From Roseivivax sp. THAF197b (GTDB lineage: Bacteria; Pseudomonadota; Alphaproteobacteria; Rhodobacterales; Rhodobacteraceae), in the NCBI RefSeq assembly GCF_009363255.1, contig NZ_CP045318.1, forward strand, positions 658,001-722,000: a stretch of 64,000 nt of DNA, read 5' to 3'. The position numbers and the translations under genes were made by a program. The notes under the pieces were generated by a model that was not told where the DNA came from, did not search any database, and was given only the letters and a program-made list of their open reading frames with translations. Positions 35,569-45,781 of this stretch are shown here, one piece after another. How positions within the stretch are numbered: the stretch's first letter is position 1; the number at the start of each line of letters is the position of its first letter.

Positions 35569-35583
35569 GAACAAAGAGCGAAC
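35569..35583 (+). promoter_or_regulatory. Alphaproteobacterial LexA (SOS) box before imuB
   Basis: GAAC, seven bases, GAAC: the reverse complement of the GTTC-N7-GTTC direct repeat recognised by alphaproteobacterial LexA. It ends 17 bases before the imuB ATG, inside the expected promoter/leader, so LexA would block transcription. Confidence 0.8.
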
Positions 35584-35600
35584 AAACTTGCGCTGCCCGC

Positions 35601-37280
35601 ATGCCCAACCGACGTATCCTCTCCCTCTGGTTTCCGCGCCTCGGGGCCGAACGGCTGATCCGCCAGGATCCGACGCTCGGTGCCGCGCCCTTTGCCACCA
35701 TGCGCGAGATCGGCAACGCCCAGGTGCTGGGGGCCTTGTCGGTTGCGGCCAGTGCGGCCGGGCTCTATCCGGGCCAGCCATTGCGCGATGCCCATGCGGC
35801 CTGCGCCGATCTTCTGACGCGGCGGGCCAATCCCCATCACGAAGCAGCCTTTCTGGGGGTGCTCCATCGCTGGGCGGGCAAGTTTTCCCCCTGGGTCGGG
35901 CGGGAGGAGCCCGATGCGCTGGTGATCGACCTGACGGGCTGCGCGCATCTGTTCGGCGGCGAGGCCGCGCTTTTGGCGCAGGTCATGCTCGATTGCACGG
36001 ATCTGGGGCTCAGCGTCTCGCCGGGGATTGCCGATACCTATGGGGCGGCCTGGGCGCTCGCGCGCTATGGCGGGGCGCAGGCGGGCTCGCACCGGACGGG
36101 CGATGCGGTCGATCAGGAGGCGCGGGCGACGCGGTCGCGGGCGGGCAAGCGGCGCCATTGGGAACGGGGCGGGGCGGCGCCCGCCTTGCCACAGGTTTCG
36201 GGGCCGGGGGAGGGCGGTGCGACCGCGAAGGCCCCGCGCATCGCCGCCCCGGGCAAGACCTATGGCGCGCTCTCGCCCTTGCCCATTGCCGCGCTGCGCC
36301 TGCCCGAAGAGAGTGTCGCGCAGCTCTCGCGGCTGGGGCTGCGGCGGATCGGGGATCTGGCGGGCCAGCCGCGCGCCAGCCTTGCGCGGCGCTTCGGCAC
36401 GGGGCTCGTCTACAGGCTCGATCAGGCGATGGGCGCGGCGCCTGAGCCGATCAGCCCCGCCGCCCCGCCTGACCGCTTCTCGATCCGGCTGAGCTTGCCC
36501 GAGCCCATCGGGCTCGAGGCCGACCTTCTGGCCGGGCTCGACCGGATGCTGCCGCCGCTTTGCGAAAAACTCAGCCGCAAGGGGCGCGGAGCGCGGCAGG
36601 TGCGGCTCGAGGCATATCGCGCCGATGGGACGATGCAATGGCTGGGCGTGGGCCTTGCGCGTCCCAGCGCCGATCCTGCGCGGCTGCGCCCGCTCCTGGC
36701 GATGAAGATGGACGAGATCGATGCAGGCTTCGGCATCGACATGCTGCGCCTCGATGTGAGCATGCACGAGCCGGTCCATGCCCGCGATCCGGTGGGGCAC
36801 CGGGAGGCGGGACGGGTGGTCGCCGCGCGGCTGTCGGGGCAGACAGCGCTCGATGACCTGGTGGGGCGGCTCGGGGCGCGGCTGGGGCTCGAGGCGATCA
36901 CGCGCCGCCATCCGGCATCGAGCCATATCCCCGAGAAATCCGCGCTGACGCTGGCGGCGGCCTGGTCCGAACCCGCGACGGGCTGGCCGCGTCCGGCCAC
37001 GCCGCGCCCGCTGCTGCTGTGGCGGCCCGAGCCCGTGCATGCGGCCGACACGCCCGATCCGCCGCGGCAATTCCGCTGGCGCGGGCGGGACTTTTCCGCA
37101 ACCGGGCTGGAAGGCCCCGAACGGATCGCCCCCGAATGGTGGCTGGAGGAGCCCGACTGGCGCTCGGGTCAGCGCGATTACTGGCGGGTGGAGACGGACC
37201 GGGGCGAGCGGCTGTGGCTGTATTATGCCTATGGCGGAGCCTTGTCCTCGGGCTGGTTCTGCCACGGCAGCTTCGGATGA
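35601..37280 (+). CDS. imuB: ImuB, catalytically inactive Y-family polymerase-like mutagenesis protein
   Basis: A 559-residue Y-family-like protein. The N-terminus [15 protein letters not shown] replaces the catalytic DxD-containing strand of active DinB/UmuC enzymes, and [15 protein letters not shown] is the ImuB-specific segment. ImuB bridges DnaE2 and the clamp in translesion mutagenesis, normally from an imuA-imuB-dnaE2 cassette. A disordered Ala/Gly/Arg-rich insert (about residues 150-210) is unusual. The C-terminus ends in WFCHGSFG. Neither imuA nor dnaE2 is adjacent. A LexA box precedes the gene, supporting SOS control. The only gene on this strand between two minus-strand genes. Confidence 0.88.
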   Translation: MPNRRILSLWFPRLGAERLIRQDPTLGAAPFATMREIGNAQVLGALSVAASAAGLYPGQPLRDAHAACADLLTRRANPHHEAAFLGVLHRWAGKFSPWVGREEPDALVIDLTGCAHLFGGEAALLAQVMLDCTDLGLSVSPGIADTYGAAWALARYGGAQAGSHRTGDAVDQEARATRSRAGKRRHWERGGAAPALPQVSGPGEGGATAKAPRIAAPGKTYGALSPLPIAALRLPEESVAQLSRLGLRRIGDLAGQPRASLARRFGTGLVYRLDQAMGAAPEPISPAAPPDRFSIRLSLPEPIGLEADLLAGLDRMLPPLCEKLSRKGRGARQVRLEAYRADGTMQWLGVGLARPSADPARLRPLLAMKMDEIDAGFGIDMLRLDVSMHEPVHARDPVGHREAGRVVAARLSGQTALDDLVGRLGARLGLEAITRRHPASSHIPEKSALTLAAAWSEPATGWPRPATPRPLLLWRPEPVHAADTPDPPRQFRWRGRDFSATGLEGPERIAPEWWLEEPDWRSGQRDYWRVETDRGERLWLYYAYGGALSSGWFCHGSFG

Positions 37281-37285
37281 GGCGC

Positions 37286-37307
37286 CAAAATCTTAATTAC
37301 GATTTTG
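37286..37307. terminator. AT-rich hairpin after imuB
   Basis: CAAAATC pairs with GATTTTG around TTAATTAC, five bases past the imuB stop. It lies in the convergent gap with glnD. The AT-rich stem stands out in this genome; it may be a terminator or a protein-binding site. Confidence 0.45.
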
Positions 37308-37370
37308 AGGCCCGCCCGGATCGCAGCACCAATGCCACCGGGGCTGATGCGCAGGAAGGCGTGGTGCGGA

Positions 37371-37392
37371 CAGAAATTTAGATAAATTTCTG
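37371..37392. repeat. Perfect AT-rich inverted repeat before the glnD stop
   Basis: CAGAAATTT and AAATTTCTG are a nine-base-pair perfect inverted repeat with an AGAT centre, 11 bases beyond the glnD stop in the imuB/glnD convergent gap. It may be a bidirectional terminator or an operator-like site; no T run follows on either strand. Confidence 0.5.
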
Positions 37393-37403
37393 CACGGTTG
37401 CGC

Positions 37404-40214
37404 TTATTGCTCCCGCGCGCGTTCGGCGCCCGCTTCGATCGCCGCGCGCAAACGACGCTCGATCACGCGCTGTTTCGAGGGCGTGTAGAATTTCAGCCCG
37501 AACATGTCCTTCACGTAGAAGCTGTCCACGACCTGTTCGCCATAGGTCGCGATAACCGCGCTGGCTATGTAGATATTCGATTCCGACAGGGTGCGCGCGA
37601 GATCATGCAGAAGACCCGGCCGGTCCCGGGTATCGACCTCGATGATCGTGTAGATTTCCGAGCCTTCGTTCTCGAAGGTGATCGAGGTCGGCACGTTGAA
37701 GGCGCGTTCGCGCTTCTTGATCTTGTCGCGCGACTTGATCGCCTCGCGGGCCACGACCTCGCCCTTGAGCGTGCGCTCGATCATGGAGCGCAGGCGGGGC
37801 AGGCGCGATGTCTCGTAGGGGGCCCCTTCGCCGTCCTGCACCCAGAAGGCCGCCGTGGCAAAGCCGTCCTTCGACGTATAGGTCCGCGCATCGACCACGT
37901 TGGCCCCCACCAGCGCCAATGCGCCTGCAAGCCGCGCGAAGATGCCGGGATGATCGGCCAATGCGAAACAGACGCGGGTGGCGTCCCGGTCCTCGTCGGC
38001 ATGGATATCGATGCGGATCTCGTCGGTGTCGATCCCGCGCAGCAGCTCCGCGAAGACCACGTGGGCGGTCACATGCAGACCCTGCCAATAGGTCTCGTAA
38101 TGGCGGCTTGTCTCGGCGCGCACATCCTTCTTGTCCCAGTCGGACAGCTTCTCGCGCAGGAGTTGCTTGGCTTCGGCACCCCGGTTCTCGCGATTGAGCG
38201 CCTCCATCCCGGATTCGAGGGCGCGACGCGTCTGACGATAGAGCGCGCGCAGCAGCGCCGCCTTCCAGTTGTTCCAGGTGCCCGGACCCACGCCGCGGAT
38301 ATCGCAGACCGTCAGCACGCAAAGCAGATCGAGCCGCTCCTTCGTCTGCACCGCCTTGGCGAAATCGCGCACCGTGCGCGGATCGGCAATGTCGCGCTTC
38401 TGGGCCATGTCTGACATCAGAAGGTGATGCCGGATCAGCCATTCCACCGTCGCGCATTCCGCCTTGCTGAGCCCCAGGCGCGGCGCGACCTTGCGGGCGA
38501 TCTTGGCGCCAAGGACCGAATGATCCTCGTCCCGGCCCTTGCCGATATCGTGCAGGAGCAACGCCACATAAAGCACCTTGCGATTGACGCCCTCGTTCAG
38601 GATCTCCGAGGCGACGGGCAATTCCTCGACAAGGTTGCCGTGCTCGATCTCCGACAGGTGCCAGATGCACTGGATGGTATGCTCGTCGACCGTGTAGTGA
38701 TGATACATGTTGAACTGCATCATCGCGACGATGGGTTCGAACTCCGGGATGAAAGCCGAGAGCACACCGAGCTCGTTCATGCGGCGCAGGGCGCGGTCGG
38801 GATTGCCGTGTTTCAGCATCAGGTCGAGGAAGATGCGGCGCGCTTCGCGGGAATTGCGCATGTCGTCGTCGATCAGGTGCAGATTGGCCTGGATGAGGCG
38901 CATCGCGTCGGGATGGATCAGCAGGCCCGTGCGCAACGCCTCCTCGTAGAGCCGCAGCATGTTCATCTTGTCCGCGAGGAAATCCGCATCGTCGGAAATG
39001 GCCAGGCGCCCGTTCAGCACCTCATAGCCTTTCCGGGTGCGCGGCGGGCGATTGAAGATGCGCAGGAGCAGGGGCGCTTCCTTCGTCTGCTCGGCTTCGA
39101 GCGCGGTCAGGAAGATGCGCGTCAGATCGCCCACGGCGACCGCGTGGCGGAAATAGGCCTGCATGAAGATCTCGACGCCACGGCGGCCGCCGCGATCGGA
39201 AAAGCCCATGCGGTCCGCCACCTCGACCTGCATGTCAAAGCTCAGCACCTCCATCGCGCGGCCGGCAATCTGGTGCAGATGGCAGCGCACGGCCCAGAGG
39301 AAATTCTCCGCCTCGACGAAGGTGCGAAACTCCTCGGGGCGGAAGATGCCGCGCCCGACAAGCGTTTCCGCATCATCGGTGTGATGAACGTATTTCAGGA
39401 TCCAGTAGAGCGATTGCAGGTCGCGCAGACCGCCCTTGCCCTCTTTGACATTGGGTTCGACCATGTAGCGCTGGCCGCCCTGTTTTTCGTGGCGGCTGTC
39501 GCGCTCGGCGAGCTTCGCGGTCACGAACTCGGTTTCGGTGCCCTTGAAGAGGTCCTCGCGCAGCCGTGTCTCGAGCTCCTCGGCCAGCGGGGCATGTCCG
39601 GTCACCAGGCGCGATTCCAGCATCGCGGTGCGGATGGTGAAATCCTCGCGTCCCAGTCTCAGGCAATCCTTGATGGTGCGCGAGGCATGGCCGACCTTCA
39701 GCTTCAGATCCCACAGGATGTAGAGCATCGATTCGATGACACTCTCGGCCCAAGCGGTGATCTTGTAGGGGTTCAGAAAAAGCAGGTCGACATCCGAGAA
39801 TGGCGCCATCTCGCCGCGTCCGTAACCGCCCACGGCCATGACGGCGATGCGCTGCGCCTCGGTGGGGTTCGGCATGCGGTGGAGCCGCTCCGTCGCGATC
39901 TCGAAGGTGAGCGCGACGACGCCATCGGTGATGTAGGTATAGGCATGGGTTGTGGCATGGGCGCGGAACGGCGCCTCCGCGAAGGCCTCCGCCACAGCCT
40001 TGCGCCCGGCATCGCGCGCCTCGCGCAGCACGCGCACGCAGGCCTCGCGAACGGAGCGCTCGTCTGTGGCATCCCCGATGGCCGACCAAAGCCGGTCGCG
40101 TACCGCGTCGCGGTCGAAAATGACCTCGGGTGGGAGGATCAGGTCAGGGGCCGCTGCGGGCGGCCCCTGGAGCTCAGAGGCCTGCACCGCCGAAGGCGCG
40201 AGGGGCGGGGTCAA
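37404..40214 (-). CDS. glnD: Bifunctional uridylyltransferase/uridylyl-removing enzyme GlnD
   Basis: A 936-residue nitrogen sensor that uridylylates PII under nitrogen limitation and deuridylylates it when glutamine is high. Nucleotidyltransferase motif GGYGRGEMAPFSDVDLLFL at about 129-147, HD hydrolase motif LLLHDIGKGRDEDHS near 553, and two C-terminal ACT domains (about 745-820 and 860-930; HPGIFARLAGAL, RPGLLHDLARTL). Length is typical. The start ATG 40214 overlaps the lipoprotein gene's 3' end by 41 bases; an in-frame GTG at 40187 would shorten the overlap. Confidence 0.96.
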   Translation of the reverse strand: MTPPLAPSAVQASELQGPPAAAPDLILPPEVIFDRDAVRDRLWSAIGDATDERSVREACVRVLREARDAGRKAVAEAFAEAPFRAHATTHAYTYITDGVVALTFEIATERLHRMPNPTEAQRIAVMAVGGYGRGEMAPFSDVDLLFLNPYKITAWAESVIESMLYILWDLKLKVGHASRTIKDCLRLGREDFTIRTAMLESRLVTGHAPLAEELETRLREDLFKGTETEFVTAKLAERDSRHEKQGGQRYMVEPNVKEGKGGLRDLQSLYWILKYVHHTDDAETLVGRGIFRPEEFRTFVEAENFLWAVRCHLHQIAGRAMEVLSFDMQVEVADRMGFSDRGGRRGVEIFMQAYFRHAVAVGDLTRIFLTALEAEQTKEAPLLLRIFNRPPRTRKGYEVLNGRLAISDDADFLADKMNMLRLYEEALRTGLLIHPDAMRLIQANLHLIDDDMRNSREARRIFLDLMLKHGNPDRALRRMNELGVLSAFIPEFEPIVAMMQFNMYHHYTVDEHTIQCIWHLSEIEHGNLVEELPVASEILNEGVNRKVLYVALLLHDIGKGRDEDHSVLGAKIARKVAPRLGLSKAECATVEWLIRHHLLMSDMAQKRDIADPRTVRDFAKAVQTKERLDLLCVLTVCDIRGVGPGTWNNWKAALLRALYRQTRRALESGMEALNRENRGAEAKQLLREKLSDWDKKDVRAETSRHYETYWQGLHVTAHVVFAELLRGIDTDEIRIDIHADEDRDATRVCFALADHPGIFARLAGALALVGANVVDARTYTSKDGFATAAFWVQDGEGAPYETSRLPRLRSMIERTLKGEVVAREAIKSRDKIKKRERAFNVPTSITFENEGSEIYTIIEVDTRDRPGLLHDLARTLSESNIYIASAVIATYGEQVVDSFYVKDMFGLKFYTPSKQRVIERRLRAAIEAGAERAREQ

Positions 40215-41355
40215 GAATGGTCACCTGCTGGTTGCGAATGGTTGCCACGGCAAGCCCGCGCTCATTCGTACCGTCGGGCCGGAACCGGAATACCCCGCTT
40301 GCGCCCTGGAAGCCAGCACCCTGGGTCAAGGCTGCGGGGCCGATCGTGTTGTTTCGGCCCTGACCCACCAGCGCACCGACCGCGGCCATGCCGTCAAAGG
40401 CCAGCGCGGCCAGCGGATGGGGGGCGGCACCATAGGCCGCCGTGTAGCGGCTTTCGAAGGACGCGATGGCACTGCGGTTGGGCAGCGCGAAATAGGCCCC
40501 CTCGATCCCGGCAAGCTGGAAGCCGTCCGGGCGCGAATCCCAGCGCGTCAGCCCCATATATTGCGTGCTCTGGGGGGAAATTCCCTGCTCGGGTGCCAGT
40601 TGCAGGACCACGGAGAGCCCGCCTTCCCAGCTATCGGTCAGGAACAATGCGTCCGCCGTGCCCGCATCCACGAGCGGCTTCACCCGTCCGATCGCGCCGG
40701 TCAGGCTCTCGGTGTTGAGCGCGTAAGGCTCCGCGCCGACGACCTGGGCGCCGTTGCGCGCAGCAGCGCTCTGGATCGCGTTGCGCCCGATCTGACCGGC
40801 GAGGTTGTCCTGGTAGAGCACCGCGATATCGCTGCGGCCCTGGCGTACGCCGTAGCCGATCAGGCGATCGGCCGTGTTCTGGAAGGTCTGCCCGAGGATG
40901 AACAGGTTCCCGCCCGCAATCGTGGGATTGTTCGAGAAGCTCAGGACGTTCAGGCCCTCATCGGCCACGGCGATGGCCGCGGCATTGGCGGATTCTGCGT
41001 AAAGCGGCCCGATGATGACCACCGCGCCTTCATCTGCGGCCTGTTGTGCAACGGCGCCTGCGGTCGCGGGGTTGCCTGCCGTGTCATAGACCCGCAGATC
41101 GACGGACACACCGTCGAGGCTTTGCATGGCGAGCCGCGTGGCGTTTTCCAGATCGCGCGGAATGTTGCCCGCACCGCTGTCCGAGCGCGGGATCAGAAGC
41201 GCCACCGGGACGGGACGCGACGGGTCGACGCTGGTGCCGCCTCCGGGAAGGGAGGAGGTGAGCGTGCCCACATCGCAGGCGGCCAGGGTGAACAGGCCCG
41301 CAGCGGCGCATAATGCGCGCAAGCTGCGACGGGCGGTTTTGAATACAGCAAACAT
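40174..41355 (-). CDS. LppC/LpoA-like penicillin-binding protein activator lipoprotein
   Basis: A 393-residue outer-membrane lipoprotein with lipobox TLAAC (Cys27) and a periplasmic-binding-protein-like (type 1 PBP) fold (about 60-380), recognisable by LLIPRSDSGAGNIPRDLENATRLA-type start and GPLYAESANAAAIAVADEG. E. coli LpoA (LppC) activates PBP1A; the N-terminal TPR part of LpoA is missing, as usual in alphaproteobacteria. It is divergent from rsmI, the conserved arrangement. Start ATG 41355 places the lipobox correctly; the frame stays open upstream only as an antisense to rsmI. Confidence 0.83.
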   Translation of the reverse strand: MFAVFKTARRSLRALCAAAGLFTLAACDVGTLTSSLPGGGTSVDPSRPVPVALLIPRSDSGAGNIPRDLENATRLAMQSLDGVSVDLRVYDTAGNPATAGAVAQQAADEGAVVIIGPLYAESANAAAIAVADEGLNVLSFSNNPTIAGGNLFILGQTFQNTADRLIGYGVRQGRSDIAVLYQDNLAGQIGRNAIQSAAARNGAQVVGAEPYALNTESLTGAIGRVKPLVDAGTADALFLTDSWEGGLSVVLQLAPEQGISPQSTQYMGLTRWDSRPDGFQLAGIEGAYFALPNRSAIASFESRYTAAYGAAPHPLAALAFDGMAAVGALVGQGRNNTIGPAALTQGAGFQGASGVFRFRPDGTNERGLAVATIRNQQVTILDPAPRAFGGAGL

Positions 41356-41454
41356 CGTGATACGGGGCCCCCTCGGTCCTGATTTCGAGCGACCGGTCCG
41401 GATCGCCGCTATTATCCGGACGCAGAGTAGAACAGCGCGGGGGCGGGTCCAACC

Positions 41455-42330
41455 ATGATATCGGCAAAGAGCAAGGTTTCGCCCGGTCTCACCCTTGTGT
41501 CGACACCGATCGGCAATGCGCGCGACATCACGCTTCGAGCGCTCGATGTGCTGGCGGAGGCCGATATCCTCGCGGCCGAGGATACCCGCGCGCTGCGGCG
41601 CCTTCTGGAGATCCATGGCGTGGCGCTGGGCGGGCGGCCCTGCCTCTCCTATCATGAGCATAACGGGGCCGCGATGCGCCCCAAGCTGCTGGCGGCCTTG
41701 GCCGAGGGCAAGACGATCGCCTACGCGTCGGAGGCGGGCACTCCGATGATTTCCGATCCGGGCTTCGATCTGGCCCGCGCCGCGCGCGATGCAGGATATC
41801 CAGTGACCGCTGCCCCCGGGGCCGCTGCGGTCATTGCAGGGCTGACGGTGGCGGGGCTGCCGACGGACCGGTTCTTCTTTGCGGGGTTTCTGCCCAATGC
41901 TTCGGGCGCCCGCCGCGCGGCGCTGTCCGAGCTGACCGGTATTCCTGCGACACTCGTGTTCTACGAAAGCCCGAAGCGGCTGGGCGCGATGCTGCGCGCC
42001 GCGGCGGAAACCCTCGGGGCGGAGCGTCCGGCTGCCGTTTGTCGCGAGCTGACCAAGAAATTCGAAGAGGTCCGGTCGGGATCGCTCGAGGAACTGGCGG
42101 ATCACTATCAGGATGAACAGGCGCGGGGCGAGATCGTCGTGCTGATATCGCGGGCAGATAAGGAAAAAATTAGCGAATCGGATGTTACGGTCGCGTTGGA
42201 AGAGGCGCTGAAGACGATGTCGGTGCGCGATGCCGCCGAAGCGGTCTCTGCCATGTTCGGTGTGAAAAAACGGCCCGTCTATCAACAGGCCATGAAGTTG
42301 CAGGAAAACGCGCGCGATGGGAATGATTAA
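41455..42330 (+). CDS. rsmI: 16S rRNA 2'-O-ribose methyltransferase RsmI (C1402)
   Basis: A 291-residue SAM-dependent tetrapyrrole-methylase-fold protein that methylates C1402 of 16S rRNA. Motifs TPIGNARDITLRALDVL, AAEDTRALRRLL and AGTPMISDPGFDLARAARD are diagnostic. It overlaps yraN by 14 bases and is divergent from the LppC-like gene. Confidence 0.96.
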   Translation: MISAKSKVSPGLTLVSTPIGNARDITLRALDVLAEADILAAEDTRALRRLLEIHGVALGGRPCLSYHEHNGAAMRPKLLAALAEGKTIAYASEAGTPMISDPGFDLARAARDAGYPVTAAPGAAAVIAGLTVAGLPTDRFFFAGFLPNASGARRAALSELTGIPATLVFYESPKRLGAMLRAAAETLGAERPAAVCRELTKKFEEVRSGSLEELADHYQDEQARGEIVVLISRADKEKISESDVTVALEEALKTMSVRDAAEAVSAMFGVKKRPVYQQAMKLQENARDGND

Positions 42331-42688
42331 TCCGGACCTCGGCAAGATGGCGTATCTCGGCGGGCTGTCTGCCGAAAGTGGCGTTGCGGCGGATTACGAA
42401 CGCCGCGGATATGCGATCGCGCGGACGCGTTGGCGCGGCAAATCGGGCGAGGTCGATCTGATCCTGCGCGATGGCGAGGCCCTGATTTTTGTCGAAGTGA
42501 AGAAAAGCCGGTCTTTCTCACGGGCGGCGGAACGTGTCTCGCCGCGCCAGATGACGCGGCTTTGTGCTGCGGCAGAGGAATTCCTCGCAGGGGAGCCGCG
42601 CGGCGCCCTGACGGAGATGCGTTTCGATGTGGCGCTGCAAAACGCTCATGGCGAGATCCGGATCATCGAGAATGCCTTCGCCGCCTGA
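42317..42688 (+). CDS. yraN: YraN/UPF0102-family PD-(D/E)XK nuclease-like protein
   Basis: A 123-residue protein of the UPF0102 (YraN) family. The core shows RWRGKSGEVDLILRDGEALIFVEVKKS, with the GEVD...EVK residues of a PD-(D/E)XK nuclease. The role is unknown; the family is linked to DNA processing by fold only. It overlaps rsmI, and the pairing is conserved in alphaproteobacteria. Confidence 0.9.
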   Translation: MGMINPDLGKMAYLGGLSAESGVAADYERRGYAIARTRWRGKSGEVDLILRDGEALIFVEVKKSRSFSRAAERVSPRQMTRLCAAAEEFLAGEPRGALTEMRFDVALQNAHGEIRIIENAFAA

Positions 42689-42977
42689 TCCCTCTGGACC
42701 GAAGCAGGTTTTGCATCGATGACGCGGGTGCAGATCCGGCATCGGCGCCGCGCCATTGCGCTGCAATGCCATCCCGGCCCTGCGGTATGCCCCGCTTTTT
42801 ATCAGAATGCGGCGAGTCTGTTGAGCACATTTGCTTACGCATACCGCATTCGGGATGGTCGCGAGGCGTGGGTTGGATCGAGCGTCGCGCAATCGTCACC
42901 TTATCCGCGGACCATTGCCCTCGGACCGTGCTTGGCGCATCTCTAGGCGGAAATCACGCCTGCGAAGGAGCGCCCCT

Positions 42978-43913
42978 ATGAAAGTCGCCATCCAGATGGA
43001 TCCGATCGAGCCCATCAATATCGAGGCGGATTCCACCTTCCGCATCGCAGAGGAGGCGCAGGCCCGGGGGCATAGCCTGTTCTACTATCTCCCCGACGCG
43101 CTGGCCTATGAGGAGGGTCGGATCACAGCCCGTGGCCGCACACTTCGAGTGCAGCGCGAGGTCGGCAATCACGCGATCCTGGGCGAGATGGAAACCGTCG
43201 ATCTGGCCGAGTTCGATGTGGTCTGGCTCCGCCAGGATCCGCCCTTCGACATGCATTACATCACCACGACGCACCTTTTGCAGCGGTTGTCGCAGACCAC
43301 GCTCGTGGTGAATGATCCGTTCTGGGTGCGCAACTTCCCCGAAAAGCTGCTCGTTCTCGATTTTCCCGACCTGACCCCGCCCACGGCCGTGGCGCGCGAC
43401 CTCGAAACGCTGAAAGCGTTCCGCGATCGGCATGGCGATATCATCCTCAAGCCGCTCTACGGCAATGGCGGGGCTGGGATATTCAAGCTCGCGGCGGAGG
43501 ATCGGAACCTGTCCTCGTTGCACGAGCTGTTTACCGGCTTCTCGCGTGAGCCGCTGATCGTGCAGAAATATCTGCCCGCGGTCAGCAAGGGCGACAAGCG
43601 CGTGATCCTCGTCGATGGTGAGCCCGTGGGCGCGATCAACCGGGTGCCTGCCGCAGGCGAGGTGCGTTCCAACATGCATGTGGGCGGACGGCCCGAGAAG
43701 GTCGCCCTGACCGACCGGGACCGCGAGATTTGCGCCAAGATCGGCCCGCTCCTGCGCGAGAAAGGCCAGATCTTCGTCGGCATCGACGTCATCGGGGACT
43801 GGCTGACCGAGATCAACGTGACCTCGCCCACCGGGATCCAGGAGCTCGAGCGCTTCGACGGGATCAACGTGGCCGCCAAGCTCTGGGAGACGATCGAGGC
43901 GCGTCGCGCCTAA
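42978..43913 (+). CDS. gshB: Glutathione synthetase
   Basis: ATP-grasp ligase (311 residues) joining gamma-glutamylcysteine to glycine. Family segments: [20 protein letters not shown] start, [33 protein letters not shown] (ATP-grasp lid), and [26 protein letters not shown] lies before ATG 42978. Its stop overlaps the convergent comM stop by four bases. The 289-base gap 42689-42977 upstream holds only its promoter; no gene was found there. Confidence 0.96.
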   Translation: MKVAIQMDPIEPINIEADSTFRIAEEAQARGHSLFYYLPDALAYEEGRITARGRTLRVQREVGNHAILGEMETVDLAEFDVVWLRQDPPFDMHYITTTHLLQRLSQTTLVVNDPFWVRNFPEKLLVLDFPDLTPPTAVARDLETLKAFRDRHGDIILKPLYGNGGAGIFKLAAEDRNLSSLHELFTGFSREPLIVQKYLPAVSKGDKRVILVDGEPVGAINRVPAAGEVRSNMHVGGRPEKVALTDRDREICAKIGPLLREKGQIFVGIDVIGDWLTEINVTSPTGIQELERFDGINVAAKLWETIEARRA

Positions 43914-45424
43914 CTCTCGCGGCGGCTGACCAGCCGGTAGCCCAGGGCTTCGGCGACATGCGCCCGCGCAATGTCGTCGGACCCGTCGAGGTCAGCGATG
44001 GTGCGCGCCACGCGCAAAATCCGGTGGTATCCGCGGGCCGACAGGCCCATGCGCTCCGCCGCGCGGGTGATCAGAAGACGGCTCTCGGTATCGAGCGTGG
44101 CAACCTCGTCCAGGCGCTGCCCTTCGACATCGGCATTCGTGCGCACGGCGTCGCCCTCGCCGTAACGCGCAAGCTGGCGCGCACGGGCCTGGGCGACGCG
44201 GCCGGCCACGGCCAAGGAGCTGTCACCACTTGGCGGCGTGTCCAGATCCTGCATGGAGACAGGGGGCACCTCCACACGCAGGTCGAACCTGTCCATCAAC
44301 GGACCCGAGATGCGCCCGAGGTAATCCTCGCCGCACAGCGGCGCGCGCGAGCAGGCCCTGTCCGCATCCGGCAGGTACCCGCAGCGGCACGGATTGGCCG
44401 CGGCCACCAGCATGAAACGACACGGATAGGTCACATGGGCATTGGCGCGCGCCACCATCACCTCGCCCGTCTCGATCGGTTGGCGCAGCGTCTCGAGCAC
44501 GGCGCGCGGATATTCCGGAAATTCATCCATGAACAGCACACCGTTATGGGCAAGGCTGATCTCTCCCGGCGCGGCGCGCCGCCCGCCGCCCACGATCGCA
44601 GCCATGGAGGCAGTATGGTGCGGCGCACGAAACGGCCGCGCTCGAGAAATCCCGCCCTCGTCCAGCAGGGCTGCCAGCGAATGGATCATCGACGTCTCGA
44701 GCGCCTCCACCGGTGAGAGCGGGGGCAGGAGACCGGGAAGCCGGGCCGCCAGCATCGATTTGCCGGATCCGGGTGAGCCGACCAGCATCAGGTGATGGCG
44801 TCCTGCCGCGGCTATTTCCAAGGCACGCTTTGCCCGTTCCTGCCCTTTCACGTCGCGCAGATCCCGGCAGGGCGGCAGGGCGGTGACCTCCCCGGCCTGG
44901 CACGGAGGCAGGGGCGATTGGCCCGTGAAATGCTGCAGGAGTTGCAAAAGCGACTCCGCGCCGATGACCTGACAGGCCTCGACCCAGGCCGCCTCCGCAC
45001 CCGAGGCCTTCGGGCAGACGAGCCCGCGCGCGCCTTCCGCGGCAGCCAGGGCGGCGGGCAGGGCGCCCGCGACCGGAACCAGCGTGCCATCGAGCGACAA
45101 TTCCCCCAGCGCCACCGATCCCGACACCGCATCGCGCGGCAGGATTTCCAAGGCCGAGAGGAGGCTCATCGCGATGGCCAGGTCGAAATGCGATCCCTCT
45201 TTCGGCAGATCCGCGGGCGACAGATTGACTGTGATCCGTTTCGACGGGAGCGCGATGGAAAGCGAGGAGAGCGCGGTGCGGACCCGTTCTTTCGCCTCGG
45301 ACACGGCCTTGTCGGGCAGGCCGACGATGGAAAAGGCGGGCAGACCCGGGGTGACGGCGCACTGGACCTGAACCATGCGCGCGGAGACGCCTTCAAAGGC
45401 GACGGTATAGGCCTCAGCAACCAA
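43910..45424 (-). CDS. comM: YifB/ComM-family Mg-chelatase-like AAA+ ATPase
   Basis: A 504-residue protein: an N-terminal Lon-protease-S16-like region (about 1-165; [19 protein letters not shown]) and an AAA+ Mg-chelatase domain (about 190-390) with Walker [13 protein letters not shown] and Walker [13 protein letters not shown], then the C-terminal Mg_chelatase domain ([18 protein letters not shown]). ComM is a helicase promoting branch migration in natural transformation. It is a single-gene unit converging on gshB. Confidence 0.95.
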   Translation of the reverse strand: MVAEAYTVAFEGVSARMVQVQCAVTPGLPAFSIVGLPDKAVSEAKERVRTALSSLSIALPSKRITVNLSPADLPKEGSHFDLAIAMSLLSALEILPRDAVSGSVALGELSLDGTLVPVAGALPAALAAAEGARGLVCPKASGAEAAWVEACQVIGAESLLQLLQHFTGQSPLPPCQAGEVTALPPCRDLRDVKGQERAKRALEIAAAGRHHLMLVGSPGSGKSMLAARLPGLLPPLSPVEALETSMIHSLAALLDEGGISRARPFRAPHHTASMAAIVGGGRRAAPGEISLAHNGVLFMDEFPEYPRAVLETLRQPIETGEVMVARANAHVTYPCRFMLVAAANPCRCGYLPDADRACSRAPLCGEDYLGRISGPLMDRFDLRVEVPPVSMQDLDTPPSGDSSLAVAGRVAQARARQLARYGEGDAVRTNADVEGQRLDEVATLDTESRLLITRAAERMGLSARGYHRILRVARTIADLDGSDDIARAHVAEALGYRLVSRRES

Positions 45425-45746
45425 GATGCGGTCCCTCCCAACCCGTCCTTGGTGCCAGACACAGGGTTAGCGATCGGTTAATGACCCACAGCGGCGCGCG
45501 AATGGCCGCCTGAAATCACGCCGCGGGCCCGGCGAACCGGCCGCTTCCGAGAATGCTCAAAGCCTTATGCGAAAAATTAATTCGTATCCGCGCGACGCGC
45601 CTGAAGGGCGGGCGAGATATCGCGGATTCACTTTTGGAATGTCGTTAAATGCCCCTGCGTCAACGCACTAGCGAAGTCGACAATTGTACACATTTGCGCA
45701 GTCGGTACCCGAAATCGCGCTGCAGCGTTGCCAATGATTGCCAAAA

Positions 45747-45781
45747 CATCCGGTGTTAAAGAATTTTTTGGAAACCGGATG
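45747..45781. repeat. Inverted repeat abutting the rpoH2 promoter
   Basis: CATCCGGT and ACCGGATG form an eight-base perfect inverted repeat separated by 19 bases that include GAATTTTTTGG. The right arm ends one base before the TGATCT -35. It could be an operator or a hairpin; no T run sits downstream of the right arm. Confidence 0.55.

Noticed and set aside
35457..37265. A very long minus-strand frame continuous with the formaldehyde dehydrogenase
   Set aside because: The upstream part is antisense to imuB and absent from the enzyme family; ATG 35456 gives the normal 376 residues.
42719..42946. A 75-codon plus-strand frame between yraN and gshB
   Set aside because: Composition is not protein-like, no ribosome site, no motif; the region is better read as the gshB leader.
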